From the NCBI RefSeq assembly GCF_900231165.1, contig NZ_LT960614.1:372001-436000 (forward strand): a stretch of DNA of 64,000 bases, read 5' to 3'. Position 1 is the stretch's first letter, and each line of letters begins with the position of its first letter. The notes below the pieces were generated by a model. The model ran no database searches. It worked only from the letters and a program-made list of their open reading frames with translations, and had not been told where the DNA came from. Positions 40,781 through 49,231 of this stretch are shown here, piece after piece. The stretch comes from Hartmannibacter diazotrophicus. Lineage in GTDB: Bacteria; Pseudomonadota; Alphaproteobacteria; Rhizobiales; Pleomorphomonadaceae. Position numbers and translations under genes: made by a program.

Positions 40781-41827
40781 ATGGCAGAAAGCCTCACGAC
40801 CGAGCGGCACGCCGACCTCGATCCCATCATGTCGGAGATGCTCACCTACGGGTCCGAATTCGCCAAGACCTACGCCAACCACGCGCCCATGGTGCTGGTG
40901 GCGCTGGAACGGATCGGCGGCTCGACGGACCGGCTTCACGACTTCTTCGATCATTATCGCGACTACAAGAAATTGCTGCCCTTCGGCTCGATCGGCGAGC
41001 CGGTGACGGCCGGCAATTGGGAAACGGCCATCGGCGAGCGGAGCCGGGAACCGGACCTGCGCATCTTCTTTGCCAGCGAAATTGCCGCCCATGGCGTTGA
41101 AAAGACGCTGTACGCCTATCTGCCGCGGCTTGCGCCGGGTGTCGGCGCCAGCGCTTTCCATGCCCTGATGCGCCTTGCCTATGCGCTGATCCGCGAGGAC
41201 GAGACGGACGTGGCCGTCGCGCTCGCCTACTGGACCGCGACCTATCTGGAAATGCCGCCCGCGACCGGCGCGGCCTCGATCACCGACGATCCGGCCGAGG
41301 TTCTTGCCCGCGTCTCGGACATCAAGGCCCTGCACGGCCAGCCGATCCTGGAACTTCTCTGGCAGAACATGGACCAGGCCGGCCGCACGCCGGACTTCGT
41401 GCCCGTCGTCGACTGGCTGGATATCGGCCCCGACACGACGCGCAGGATGGCGCTCGCCTCCATCGCCCTCTTCGCCGCGACGCAGGAATTTGCAGCGCTC
41501 CATGCCGTCACCGGCGTGCACTGGCTGCGGATCGTCATGCCTTATTGCCCGACGCCGGATGTGATGCTGCGCCATTTCTGGCAATGCATCGCCTCGCTGC
41601 TGGGCGAGATGCGCTTTCCCGCGCTGCCGGATGCCGAAACGCTGGAGCGCTGGCGCCAGTTGCCGGTGCCCTCCTGGGAAGCGATCAAGGCGGCGGCCGC
41701 CAAGTCCTACGACGAGCACGACATTTCCATCGCCTTTTCCGCCAGCGAGGAGATGAAGGTCTACGGCGATCCGCTCTATCAACTGGCCGCCGCCCGCCGG
41801 GTTGGCCTCATCCCGGATTACACATGA
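40781..41827 (+). CDS. questin oxidase-like protein (DUF4243 family)
   Basis: I start at ATG 40781 (MAESLTTERHADLDPIM, 348 residues); the upstream open frame covers the operator region. The sequence resembles the questin oxidase/AflY-like family (PF14027): NHAPMVLVALERIGGSTDRL followed by FDHYRDYKKLLP near residue 45, and a largely helical remainder with HAVTGVHWLR. Fungal members carry out Baeyer-Villiger-type ring cleavage of anthraquinones; bacterial members are essentially uncharacterised. It is translationally coupled (ATGA) to the amidohydrolase, suggesting that oxidative ring opening is followed by hydrolysis. Confidence 0.72.
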   Translation: MAESLTTERHADLDPIMSEMLTYGSEFAKTYANHAPMVLVALERIGGSTDRLHDFFDHYRDYKKLLPFGSIGEPVTAGNWETAIGERSREPDLRIFFASEIAAHGVEKTLYAYLPRLAPGVGASAFHALMRLAYALIREDETDVAVALAYWTATYLEMPPATGAASITDDPAEVLARVSDIKALHGQPILELLWQNMDQAGRTPDFVPVVDWLDIGPDTTRRMALASIALFAATQEFAALHAVTGVHWLRIVMPYCPTPDVMLRHFWQCIASLLGEMRFPALPDAETLERWRQLPVPSWEAIKAAAAKSYDEHDISIAFSASEEMKVYGDPLYQLAAARRVGLIPDYT

Positions 41828-43377
41828 CAGTCAAGGACAGTTGCATCGTCGAGGCCGGCACCCTTCTCGTTGGGGTGGGGCCGGACGGCGCCATGGAACG
41901 ACGCTACGATGTCGGTATCCGCGTTCATGAAGGCCTGATCGCCCAGGTCGGCGCGATCGAGGCGGTGGCCTATGGCAACGACCATCTGCCGCGCTACGGC
42001 TCGCGCGGCATGATCGCCATGCCGGGACTCGTCAACGGCCACCACCATTTCGGCCTGACGCCGCTGATGATGGGCGTGCCCTTCGCGCCGCTGGAACTCT
42101 GGCTGCCGCGCTTTCGCGCCATGCGCCAGATCGGCAACCGGCTCGATACGCTCTATTCGGCCATCGAGATGCTGGAAAGCGGCACGACGACGGTTCACCA
42201 TATCCAGAGCGGCCTGACCGGAACGCCCGACAACTGGCACGCCATCACGTCCGATATTCTCGGCGCTTACGACGAGATCGGCATGCGCGCCGGCTATTCC
42301 TTCATGATGCGCGACCAGAATATCCTTGCCTACGAGGACGACGCCAAGGTGCTGGCGGCGCTGCCGGAAAAGGTGCGCGACTGGCTCGCGCCGAAGCTCG
42401 GCGCGGCGGCAACGCCGACCGCCGACTACATGGATTTCTTCCGCGCGATCCGCTCCGGATGGGCGGAGACGAGCCCGGACGGCGTGCGCGTCAATCTCGC
42501 GCCCGCCAATCTCCACTGGTGCTCCGACGAGAGCCTGCAACTCATGTCGCAGACCGCGCGCGAGGCCGGCGCCTCGATCCACATGCACCTTGTGGAGACC
42601 GAGCGGCAGGCCGAATACGCGCTGAAGAAATTCGGCCACACCGCCGTCCAGCACCTTCAAAAGCTCGAATGCCTCGGTCCGGAGGTCACGCTCGGCCACG
42701 GCAACTGGATGACGCCGGAAGACCTTGACATCATCGCCGGCTGCGGCTGCACCATGTGTCACAACGCCAGTTCCGGCTTGCGGCTAGGCAGCGGCATTGC
42801 GCCGGTCAACGAGATGCGGGCGCGCCAGATCCCCGTCGCCCTCGGCATCGACCAGTCGAACCTTGCCGACGACCGCGACATGACTTTGGAAATGAAGCTC
42901 GTCTGGGCGCTCCATCGCGAGACGGGCCTGTTCAACGACCGGCCCGATGCCGCCGCCGTCCTGCAGATGGCGACCGAGCATGGCGCTAAAAGCGCCGGTT
43001 TCGGCGGTCTCGTCGGCCGGGTCGAACCGGGCCTCAAGGCCGACATCGTGCTGATGGACGAGAAGGCGATGGCCCGGCCCTTCGTCAGCAAGCGCACGCC
43101 GGTCGAGGAGACGGTGCTGCACCGGGGCGGGCGCCATGCCATCGACAAGGTCTTCGTCGGCGGCAGGCTCGTCGTCGATGGCGGCAAGGTGATTTCCATC
43201 GACCGCGAGGCCGTCATGGCAGAAGTCGCGGCGAGGCTCGAGGCGCCCGAGACTGCGGCCGAGGCAGCCGACTGGGAGATGGTGAATGCGATGATGCCGC
43301 ATCTGGAAGCCTTCCACCGCGACCATCCGCTGGTGGGCGAACGGCGGCCCTATCGCTTTAACCGAATTACACCCTGA
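41824..43377 (+). CDS. amidohydrolase/deaminase (COG0402, TrzA/AtzB-like)
   Basis: The 517-residue metal-dependent hydrolase overlaps the preceding stop (ATGA). Metal ligands and active-site motifs of the family are visible: MPGLVNGHHHFGL near residue 67, MHLVETERQ near 257, LGHGNWMTPEDL near 290, CHNASSGLRLGSG near 313, and a GIDQSNLADD aspartate near 340 where GTDG is usual. Relatives deaminate or dechlorinate triazines, purines and related heterocycles. The expanded segment of about 30 residues at the C-terminus and the unusual GIDQ aspartate region mark it as a divergent subgroup. The substrate is unknown. Confidence 0.82.
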   Translation: MTVKDSCIVEAGTLLVGVGPDGAMERRYDVGIRVHEGLIAQVGAIEAVAYGNDHLPRYGSRGMIAMPGLVNGHHHFGLTPLMMGVPFAPLELWLPRFRAMRQIGNRLDTLYSAIEMLESGTTTVHHIQSGLTGTPDNWHAITSDILGAYDEIGMRAGYSFMMRDQNILAYEDDAKVLAALPEKVRDWLAPKLGAAATPTADYMDFFRAIRSGWAETSPDGVRVNLAPANLHWCSDESLQLMSQTAREAGASIHMHLVETERQAEYALKKFGHTAVQHLQKLECLGPEVTLGHGNWMTPEDLDIIAGCGCTMCHNASSGLRLGSGIAPVNEMRARQIPVALGIDQSNLADDRDMTLEMKLVWALHRETGLFNDRPDAAAVLQMATEHGAKSAGFGGLVGRVEPGLKADIVLMDEKAMARPFVSKRTPVEETVLHRGGRHAIDKVFVGGRLVVDGGKVISIDREAVMAEVAARLEAPETAAEAADWEMVNAMMPHLEAFHRDHPLVGERRPYRFNRITP

Positions 43378-43442
43378 GTCCGGCCAAGCCTTGACAAGCC
43401 GCGCCTGCAGTTCGAGCATGATGGATGCAACGGAGGCAGGTG

Positions 43443-43970
43443 ATGGCCATGCGCACGTCAGTCTTGCTCGCTGGAGCGGCGATCCTTCTCGCGCCGCTCA
43501 CCGGGGCCCTCGCCCAGGAAAGCTACTCGTCGAAGGACGTTGTCGATTTCTTCGTCAAGGAGAAGGAACTCGGGGCCGCTCGGGCGGTCTGCATCGGCAC
43601 CGCCGAGGAATGCGCGAAGGCGCAGCCCGCCAAGCCGGCGACCTTCGACCTTCGCGTCACTTTCGATCTCGACTCCGATCAACTCACCAGTGATGCGAAG
43701 ACCCAGCTCAAGGCCTTCGCCGATGCGCTCCGTGACGATCGGCTGGCAAAGCTCAAGTTCATGGTCGAGGGCTTTACCGACGCGACGGGAACGGAAACCT
43801 ACAACATGGACCTTTCCGTGCGCCGGGCGAATGCCGTCGTCAGCTTCCTGAAAGCCGAGGGTGTCGAGAGCGACCGGCTGAAACCGATGGGCTTCGGCGA
43901 GGCCCGGCCGCGCGCCGAGGATCCGTTTGATCCCAGCAACCGGCGGGTGGAGACACGCCTTGCGGAATAG
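43443..43970 (+). CDS. OmpA-domain outer membrane/periplasmic protein
   Basis: The ATG at 43443, with GGAGG six bases upstream, gives a 175-residue protein. The signal peptide ends at ALAQ|ES (about residue 25). A linker of about 30 residues with two cysteines (VCIGTAEECA) precedes the C-terminal OmpA peptidoglycan-binding domain: TFDLDSDQLT, VEGFTDATGTETYN, LSVRRANAVVSFL and RRVETRLAE. It would bind peptidoglycan in the periplasm. TTGACA at 43391-43396 may be its -35, but a well-spaced -10 is not clear. It is convergent with the kinase gene, 12 bp away, so a functional link is possible but unproven. Confidence 0.82.
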   Translation: MAMRTSVLLAGAAILLAPLTGALAQESYSSKDVVDFFVKEKELGAARAVCIGTAEECAKAQPAKPATFDLRVTFDLDSDQLTSDAKTQLKAFADALRDDRLAKLKFMVEGFTDATGTETYNMDLSVRRANAVVSFLKAEGVESDRLKPMGFGEARPRAEDPFDPSNRRVETRLAE

Positions 43971-43982
43971 CGCGGCTGTCGC

Positions 43983-46412
43983 TCACGGAGCGAATTTCAG
44001 GTAGGCGGCCTCCCAGTGCGCGTCGCTGCCGGATGCCGTCATGGCATCCTGAAGGGCAGGAACGACGGAATCGGCAGAGCCCTTCAGGGCGGCCGCGTCG
44101 AAGTCGACCGAGTCCGAGGTCGACAGCAGCAGCAGGATCAGCGGAACGGCCTTGGCCGATGCACCGCCGGAAAGATCGATCCGGAAGGTCGCGGCGTCAT
44201 TGGCCTGTGCCTCGAGCAGGTGTGTCAGATCATGCGCGGCGCCATCTTCGTCGACGAGGATCAGATGCAGCCTGGTGCCGTAGAGGCCCTGCACCTTGCC
44301 GCTCAGCGGCTGGCGGCTGGAAACGACATCGCTGTCGAGCTTCAGCGACAGCGCGCCATTCGCCCGGTCCGCATGCTGGCTCAGAAAATCGACGAGCGGG
44401 CACTGCGCCTCGCTCACCAGACGCATGCCGATGTTCGGCTCGACACCCGTGACCTGCAAGACATCGTCGTTGAGGCGGGCGGCCGGATCGATTGCCGCCC
44501 CGAAGGCCTCGATGGTCGAGGCATCGACCGAAGCGCGGGTCACGCGGGCGTAGAAGCAGGGATCTTGCACCTGCCCCACCACATCGAAGACGGTCGACGG
44601 AAGCGGGATCGCGGCGACATCCGTCCCGGCCGTCGCCTCCGGCGAAGACGTTCCCGCATCCGTGGCGGCAGGCTCGGCCTTCGGTGTTGCCGGAGCCCCG
44701 GATGACGGATCTGGCTCCGAGGTCGCATCGGCGGACAGGGTCGTCCCGGGCGGCGGTGAGGTGGCCTGCGTATCCGTTGTTGGGGATTCTGGCGTCGTCG
44801 GCGTCTCCGGTTGTCCCGCGACCATGGCGCTGCCGGCCGTCCCGGAGGGCGCATTACCCTCTGCATCCGGCTCCGGCGCTTTGGTCGGCTGGCTGTCGGG
44901 TTCAGCCGACGCCAGTTGATCTCCATTCGGCGGGGCCGGCGAAGTCTGGCCCGCCTCTTCAGCCGAGCTGGCGTCCGGTGCGGACCCGGCGCTGTCGATT
45001 CCGAGTGTCTGGACGATTTCGTCGGCGAGCGGGACCCCGGGCGCCGCATCGGCCGCTTGATCCGCCAGCGCCGCGGTGTTTGCCGCGTCCTGCACCGCGG
45101 GCGTGCTGTCTGTCGCGGTATCATTGGAAGCCGGTTCAGGCGGAGACTGATTGTCGGAGGTCAGCGACGGCCGGTTCGCAGCGCCGCCATTTTCGCCCCC
45201 GGTATAGGCCATCTCCTGAGGCGAGGGATCGGCAGTGAGCAGATCGCTTTGGATGGCGTGATAGGTGCTGACAACACCCGCAACGACGATGAGGCTGATC
45301 ACGGCCAGGATCGTTCCAATCCGCGCGCCGGACCAGGCCGCCGGCGGTTCACCGGAAAAGGACGCACCGCCAGCGGCGTCGGCAATGCTCACCCGTTCGC
45401 GAAGATCGGGCGGGATCTCGGTCGCCTCGATGCGACTGCCGAACGCGGATGAGCGGGCCTGCGACGCTGAATTGCCGCCGCGCCAACTGCCGCCGACCGG
45501 ACCTTCCGCGATCTCCGTGCGTTCCAGCGGCGATGAGGAAGAGGACGACGCTGCCGTGGGATGCCCCGCATCGCCGGGAAGGCCCGTCGTCTCGGGCAGC
45601 GGCCCCATGTCCGTCAGCGCCTCGACGACCTCGGCCATGCCCGCCGGCCGGTCACCGGGCTTCGGTTGCAGCATCCGGGTCAGCAGCGGGCGCATCGTCT
45701 CGTCGATTCCGGCAAGATCGGGCACCGCGAGCCGGCGCTCGATCAGTTCGGCGTGGGTTTCGCCCATGTCGATCGCCTCGCCGCGCAGCATGGCCGCAAC
45801 AACGAGCCCGAGGCTGTAGAGGTCGGATTGCGGCGTCACCTCGCCGCCGGCAAGCCCGAGCTGTTCCGGCGAGGCATAGCTGTAGCGGCCGGCAAAGGCC
45901 CCCTCCAGCACCGTGCCGCCCTTGACCTGGCTGGCGCGGGCAATCCCGAAATCGATGATTTTTGCCGCCTCGACCCGGTTGTCCGGCAGGATGATGTTGT
46001 CGGGCGACATGTCGCGGTGGACGATGCCGATGGCATGCGCCGAGGCAAGGCCGCCGGCAACGCGCAAGGCCACCTGCCGCGCGTCGCCGGTCGAGAGCGG
46101 GCCGGCCGCGACCCGGTCCGACAGCGACACGCCGTCGACGAATTCCATCGCGAAATAGGGCAGGGAACGCGTCGGGTCGACCGCGAACATGTAGTAGCGC
46201 ACGATCGCCGGATGCGTGAACTGGTGGAGCAGCATCGCCTCGCGGCGAAAGAGCGCGAGATGGGCCTCGTTCGCTGCGAACTCCGGCAGGATCGTTTTGA
46301 TCGCGACCGTTTCGCCGGAGTGGATGTTGTGACCGCGAAAAACGGTCCCCATCCCGCCTTCGGCGATCTTCGCGTCGATCCTGTAGACGCCGTTGAGTTC
46401 GGTCCCGATCAT
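43983..46412 (-). CDS. transmembrane serine/threonine protein kinase
   Basis: The 809-residue Hanks-type kinase is started at ATG 46412 (MIGTELNGVYRIDAKI). The kinase domain spans residues 1-270, with glycine loop EGGMG (18-22), lysine K39 in VAIK, the HRD loop (132-134, with N139) and DFG (154-156), so it should be active. A segment of about 90 polar residues leads to one transmembrane helix (365-385, IGTILAVISLIVVAGVV). Beyond it lie about 200 residues of Pro/Thr/Ser/Ala-rich linker and a globular C-terminal region of about 220 residues, expected in the periplasm. That outer domain is a likely ligand sensor of no family I recognise. No phosphatase gene is adjacent. Confidence 0.87.
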   Translation of the reverse strand: MIGTELNGVYRIDAKIAEGGMGTVFRGHNIHSGETVAIKTILPEFAANEAHLALFRREAMLLHQFTHPAIVRYYMFAVDPTRSLPYFAMEFVDGVSLSDRVAAGPLSTGDARQVALRVAGGLASAHAIGIVHRDMSPDNIILPDNRVEAAKIIDFGIARASQVKGGTVLEGAFAGRYSYASPEQLGLAGGEVTPQSDLYSLGLVVAAMLRGEAIDMGETHAELIERRLAVPDLAGIDETMRPLLTRMLQPKPGDRPAGMAEVVEALTDMGPLPETTGLPGDAGHPTAASSSSSSPLERTEIAEGPVGGSWRGGNSASQARSSAFGSRIEATEIPPDLRERVSIADAAGGASFSGEPPAAWSGARIGTILAVISLIVVAGVVSTYHAIQSDLLTADPSPQEMAYTGGENGGAANRPSLTSDNQSPPEPASNDTATDSTPAVQDAANTAALADQAADAAPGVPLADEIVQTLGIDSAGSAPDASSAEEAGQTSPAPPNGDQLASAEPDSQPTKAPEPDAEGNAPSGTAGSAMVAGQPETPTTPESPTTDTQATSPPPGTTLSADATSEPDPSSGAPATPKAEPAATDAGTSSPEATAGTDVAAIPLPSTVFDVVGQVQDPCFYARVTRASVDASTIEAFGAAIDPAARLNDDVLQVTGVEPNIGMRLVSEAQCPLVDFLSQHADRANGALSLKLDSDVVSSRQPLSGKVQGLYGTRLHLILVDEDGAAHDLTHLLEAQANDAATFRIDLSGGASAKAVPLILLLLSTSDSVDFDAAALKGSADSVVPALQDAMTASGSDAHWEAAYLKFAP

Positions 46413-46503
46413 CTGAAGCTCCCTGCCACCCCTTGGCGAAGGCAACGGGGATCATGGCACAAGATACGGGAGAGACGAAGGCAGGCGTCCTTGCCAATTT
46501 GCC

Positions 46504-47190
46504 TCAGACGATCAGCGTGTCGACCGCGCCGACACCCTCGACGATGCCGTGGAGCCTCTCGCCGCGCTCCACCGCCCCGACACCTTCCGGCGTGCCGGTG
46601 AAAATGAGATCGCCCGGCTCCAGCCGCACGAGGGCCGAAAGATGGGCGATGATTTCCGGGATCGACCAGATCATCCGGTCGATGTTGGAAGACTGGCGCC
46701 TTTCGCCGTTGACGGTGAGTTCGATCCGCCCGGAAGCGGGGTGGCCGATCTGGGTCGCCGGTACGAGTTCGCCCATCGGCGCGGACATGTCGAACCCCTT
46801 GGACATGTCCCAAGGCCGGGCCGTCTTCTTGGCTTCCGCCTGCATGTCGCGCCGCGTGAGGTCAATGCCGACGCCATAGCCCCAGACGTGATCGAGCGCA
46901 TCCGCCTCCGCGATGTCCGCACCGCCCGTCCCGATCGCGGCGACGAGTTCGAGCTCGAAGTGGAGAGACGCCGTCTTCGTCGGATACCGGGTATCCGCGC
47001 CGCCGGTGACGATGGCGTCGCCCGGCTTGGTGAAGAAGAACGGCGGCTCGCGGTCGGGATCGGAGCCCATTTCCCGCGCGTGTTCGGCATAGTTGCGCCC
47101 GACGCAGAAGATCCGGCGGACAGGAAACAGTCCGCCGCCCTTGACGGGAACGGCGGGGGCGGGGAAGGGGGAAATCACGAAGTCGGCCAT
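46504..47190 (-). CDS. fumarylpyruvate hydrolase-like (FAH superfamily)
   Basis: I start at ATG 47190 (MADFVISPFPAPAVP, 228 residues), the normal length of small FAH proteins. Metal-ligand motifs are visible: FELELVAAIG (the E-x-E pair), GYGVGIDLTRRDMQ with the third acidic ligand, and the NagK-like stretch ARPWDMSKGFDMSAP. GDLIFTGTPEGVG is near the C-terminus. This resembles fumarylpyruvate hydrolase of gentisate degradation, which splits fumarylpyruvate to fumarate and pyruvate. No gentisate dioxygenase or isomerase gene is adjacent, so another 2-oxo-dienoate substrate is possible. Confidence 0.8.
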   Translation of the reverse strand: MADFVISPFPAPAVPVKGGGLFPVRRIFCVGRNYAEHAREMGSDPDREPPFFFTKPGDAIVTGGADTRYPTKTASLHFELELVAAIGTGGADIAEADALDHVWGYGVGIDLTRRDMQAEAKKTARPWDMSKGFDMSAPMGELVPATQIGHPASGRIELTVNGERRQSSNIDRMIWSIPEIIAHLSALVRLEPGDLIFTGTPEGVGAVERGERLHGIVEGVGAVDTLIV

Positions 47191-47354
47191 GTCGCGGGTC
47201 CGCCATTGCGTAAGAACGGTTGGATGAAGCGTTTGCGTGATTCGCTCATGAATGGAAGCGCTCTTGGTTGTGGCGCAGACATGCAATGCGTTAGCCTGCA
47301 AAGCTGTTCGTCAGCTTTATTCGGTTGTCCGAAAAGAGAAAAGGAGATGGGGAG

Positions 47355-48143
47355 ATGGATCTGGGGCTGAAGGGGCGCAGGGCCTTGGTTCTTTCCTCCT
47401 CGCGCGGGCTCGGTCTGGGCGTTGCCGAGGCGCTTGCCGCCGAAGGCGCGGATGTCATGCTCTGCGGGCGCAGCGAAGCGGCGCTCGCCGAGGCGGCGAA
47501 AGCGATCAACGCACGCGGTGTCGGACGGGCGACCTGCCACGTCGCGGACCTTGCCAGCGAGGATTTTTCGGCCACCGTCGCCAGCGAAGCGCTGAACCGC
47601 TTCGACTGCGTCGATATCCTGGTCAACAACAGCGGCGGGCCGCCGCCGGGCACGGCCGCCGGGATGGATGTCTACATGCTGGAGCGCCAGGCGCAGATGA
47701 TGGTCTTCCGCCTCATCGAACTCGCCGGCCTGCTTCTCCCAGCGATGCGGCAGGAAAAGTGGGGCCGCATCCTGACGATTGCCTCCTCCGGCGTCGTCCA
47801 GCCGATCCCCAATCTCGCGCTCTCCAACACGCTGAGATCCGCGCTCGTGGGCTGGACCAAGACGCTGGCAAGCGAGGTCGCCGCAGACGGCGTCACCTGC
47901 AACATGCTGCTGCCGGGCCGCATCCAGACCGACCGGGTCGACGAACTCGACGACGCGGCGGCAAAACGAACCGGCAAGCCGCTGGAGCACGTCAGGGCCG
48001 CCGCGCGCGCGGCGATCCCCGCCGGCCGCTACGGCACCGTGGAGGAGTTTGCCTCCGTCGCCGCCTTCCTGTGCAGCCAGCCGGCAAGCTATGTGACCGG
48101 GTCGGTGATCCGCTGCGATGGCGGAGCGATCAAGTCGGTCTGA
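47355..48143 (+). CDS. SDR-family protein with degenerate catalytic tetrad
   Basis: The ATG at 47355 has AAGGAG 8 bases upstream and yields 262 residues (MDLGLKGRRALVLSSSRGLG). The fold is SDR (VLSSSRGLGLG, NNSGGPPPG, a C-terminal TGSVIRCDGG). The cofactor glycine motif has serines where TGxxxGxG is usual, and the catalytic Tyr-xxx-Lys is replaced by Ser-xxx-Arg in LSNTLRSAL. It therefore belongs to the ketoacyl-ACP-reductase-like SDR subgroup that lacks the perfect motif. It is divergent from the fumarylpyruvate hydrolase-like gene. Its catalytic activity, if any, is unknown. Confidence 0.78.
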   Translation: MDLGLKGRRALVLSSSRGLGLGVAEALAAEGADVMLCGRSEAALAEAAKAINARGVGRATCHVADLASEDFSATVASEALNRFDCVDILVNNSGGPPPGTAAGMDVYMLERQAQMMVFRLIELAGLLLPAMRQEKWGRILTIASSGVVQPIPNLALSNTLRSALVGWTKTLASEVAADGVTCNMLLPGRIQTDRVDELDDAAAKRTGKPLEHVRAAARAAIPAGRYGTVEEFASVAAFLCSQPASYVTGSVIRCDGGAIKSV

Positions 48144-48167
48144 ACCGTCATCGGCCGGCAACGGGGC

Positions 48168-49055
48168 CTACTGGAACTCCAGCAGGTCGAGGAAGGCGCG
48201 CGCCGCGCCGTTGACCGGCAACCGTCCGGTCGTCTCGTCGCCGGTGTGAGCGACGACCAGTTCCCAGCAGATCTCTGGGCCGAGTTCGGCAATGGCGATC
48301 TTCGGGCGGCGCGTTTCGGCGAGAGCGTCGGGCAGGAGGGCGATGCCGAGCCCTTTCGCCACCAGATCGACGAGCGTTTCCAGATCGGTCACCTCGAAGG
48401 CCGTGCGCCGCGTGATGCCGGCCTGGGCAAAGGCGCGGTCGACAAGCGGCCTTGTGCCCCAGCCGATATCGAAGTCGACGAAGGAATGCCGGGCGAGGTC
48501 CGCAAGGGTGATATCCTTGCGGCCCGCAAGCGGATGGCCCGGCGCCGTGACAACCGCGAGGTCCTCGCAGGCGACGATGCCCGTCACGATATTGTCCGGC
48601 GGGTCGAGCAGCGGCAGGAAGGCAAGGTCGAGCCGTCCGGTCCGAAGCTGTTCCAGAAGCCCCGGCGCATCGCCCTGCCTCAGACGTACCTCGACGCCCG
48701 GATGGGTGGCATGGAACCGGGCAATCAGCGAGGGAAGGTCGAGGAAGGCGGGCAGGCTGTGCACCGTGCCGATGGCGAGCGAGCCGGATCGCAGCCCCTC
48801 CACGTCGGCGACGATGTCCCGGGCCGTATCGATGGCCCGCATCGCCTCGCGCGCCTTTTCAAGAAAGGCCTGACCGGCCGGCGTCAGCTGCACCTGGCGC
48901 GTGCTGCGCACGAAGAGCTTGGCCTGAAGCTCGTCCTCCAGCGAGCGGATCGAACTCGACAGCGCCGACTGGACGATATGCACCCGCTGCGCCGCGCGGG
49001 TAAAATGCCGCTCCTCGGCGACCGCGATGAAATGCTGGAGATGACGCAGTTCCAA
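48168..49055 (-). CDS. LysR-type transcriptional regulator
   Basis: The 295-residue LysR begins MELRHLQHFIAVAEERHFTRAAQRVHIVQS, the standard helix-turn-helix start, with an effector domain from about residue 90. It sits between two plus-strand SDR genes. An inverted repeat AGAGAT-N7-ATCTCT lies 31 bp upstream of its start (49086-49104), in the divergent region shared with the SDR gene at 49232. It probably regulates that divergent SDR pair and itself. Confidence 0.85.
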   Translation of the reverse strand: MELRHLQHFIAVAEERHFTRAAQRVHIVQSALSSSIRSLEDELQAKLFVRSTRQVQLTPAGQAFLEKAREAMRAIDTARDIVADVEGLRSGSLAIGTVHSLPAFLDLPSLIARFHATHPGVEVRLRQGDAPGLLEQLRTGRLDLAFLPLLDPPDNIVTGIVACEDLAVVTAPGHPLAGRKDITLADLARHSFVDFDIGWGTRPLVDRAFAQAGITRRTAFEVTDLETLVDLVAKGLGIALLPDALAETRRPKIAIAELGPEICWELVVAHTGDETTGRLPVNGAARAFLDLLEFQ

Positions 49056-49085
49056 GGCTCGTTCCGCTCAGATTTGATCAGTTTC

Positions 49086-49104
49086 AGAGATAAATCCAAT
49101 CTCT
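49086..49104. promoter_or_regulatory. inverted repeat, candidate regulator site
   Basis: Arms AGAGAT and ATCTCT are perfectly complementary around a 7-base centre, in the AT-richer part of the divergent LysR/SDR region. The position, within 50 bp of the LysR start, suits an autoregulatory site. Confidence 0.45.
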
Positions 49105-49231
49105 ATATTCTGTTGGACGCATAAGCAAGCCGGGCGCATTGTCCGCGCGCATTGGTTCGGTGCCCTTCCGCTTCGTGCGGTTGAGGGCGGCCGGCCATAG
49201 TGCTCCATCAAGAACAACGAAAGGATTTGCC

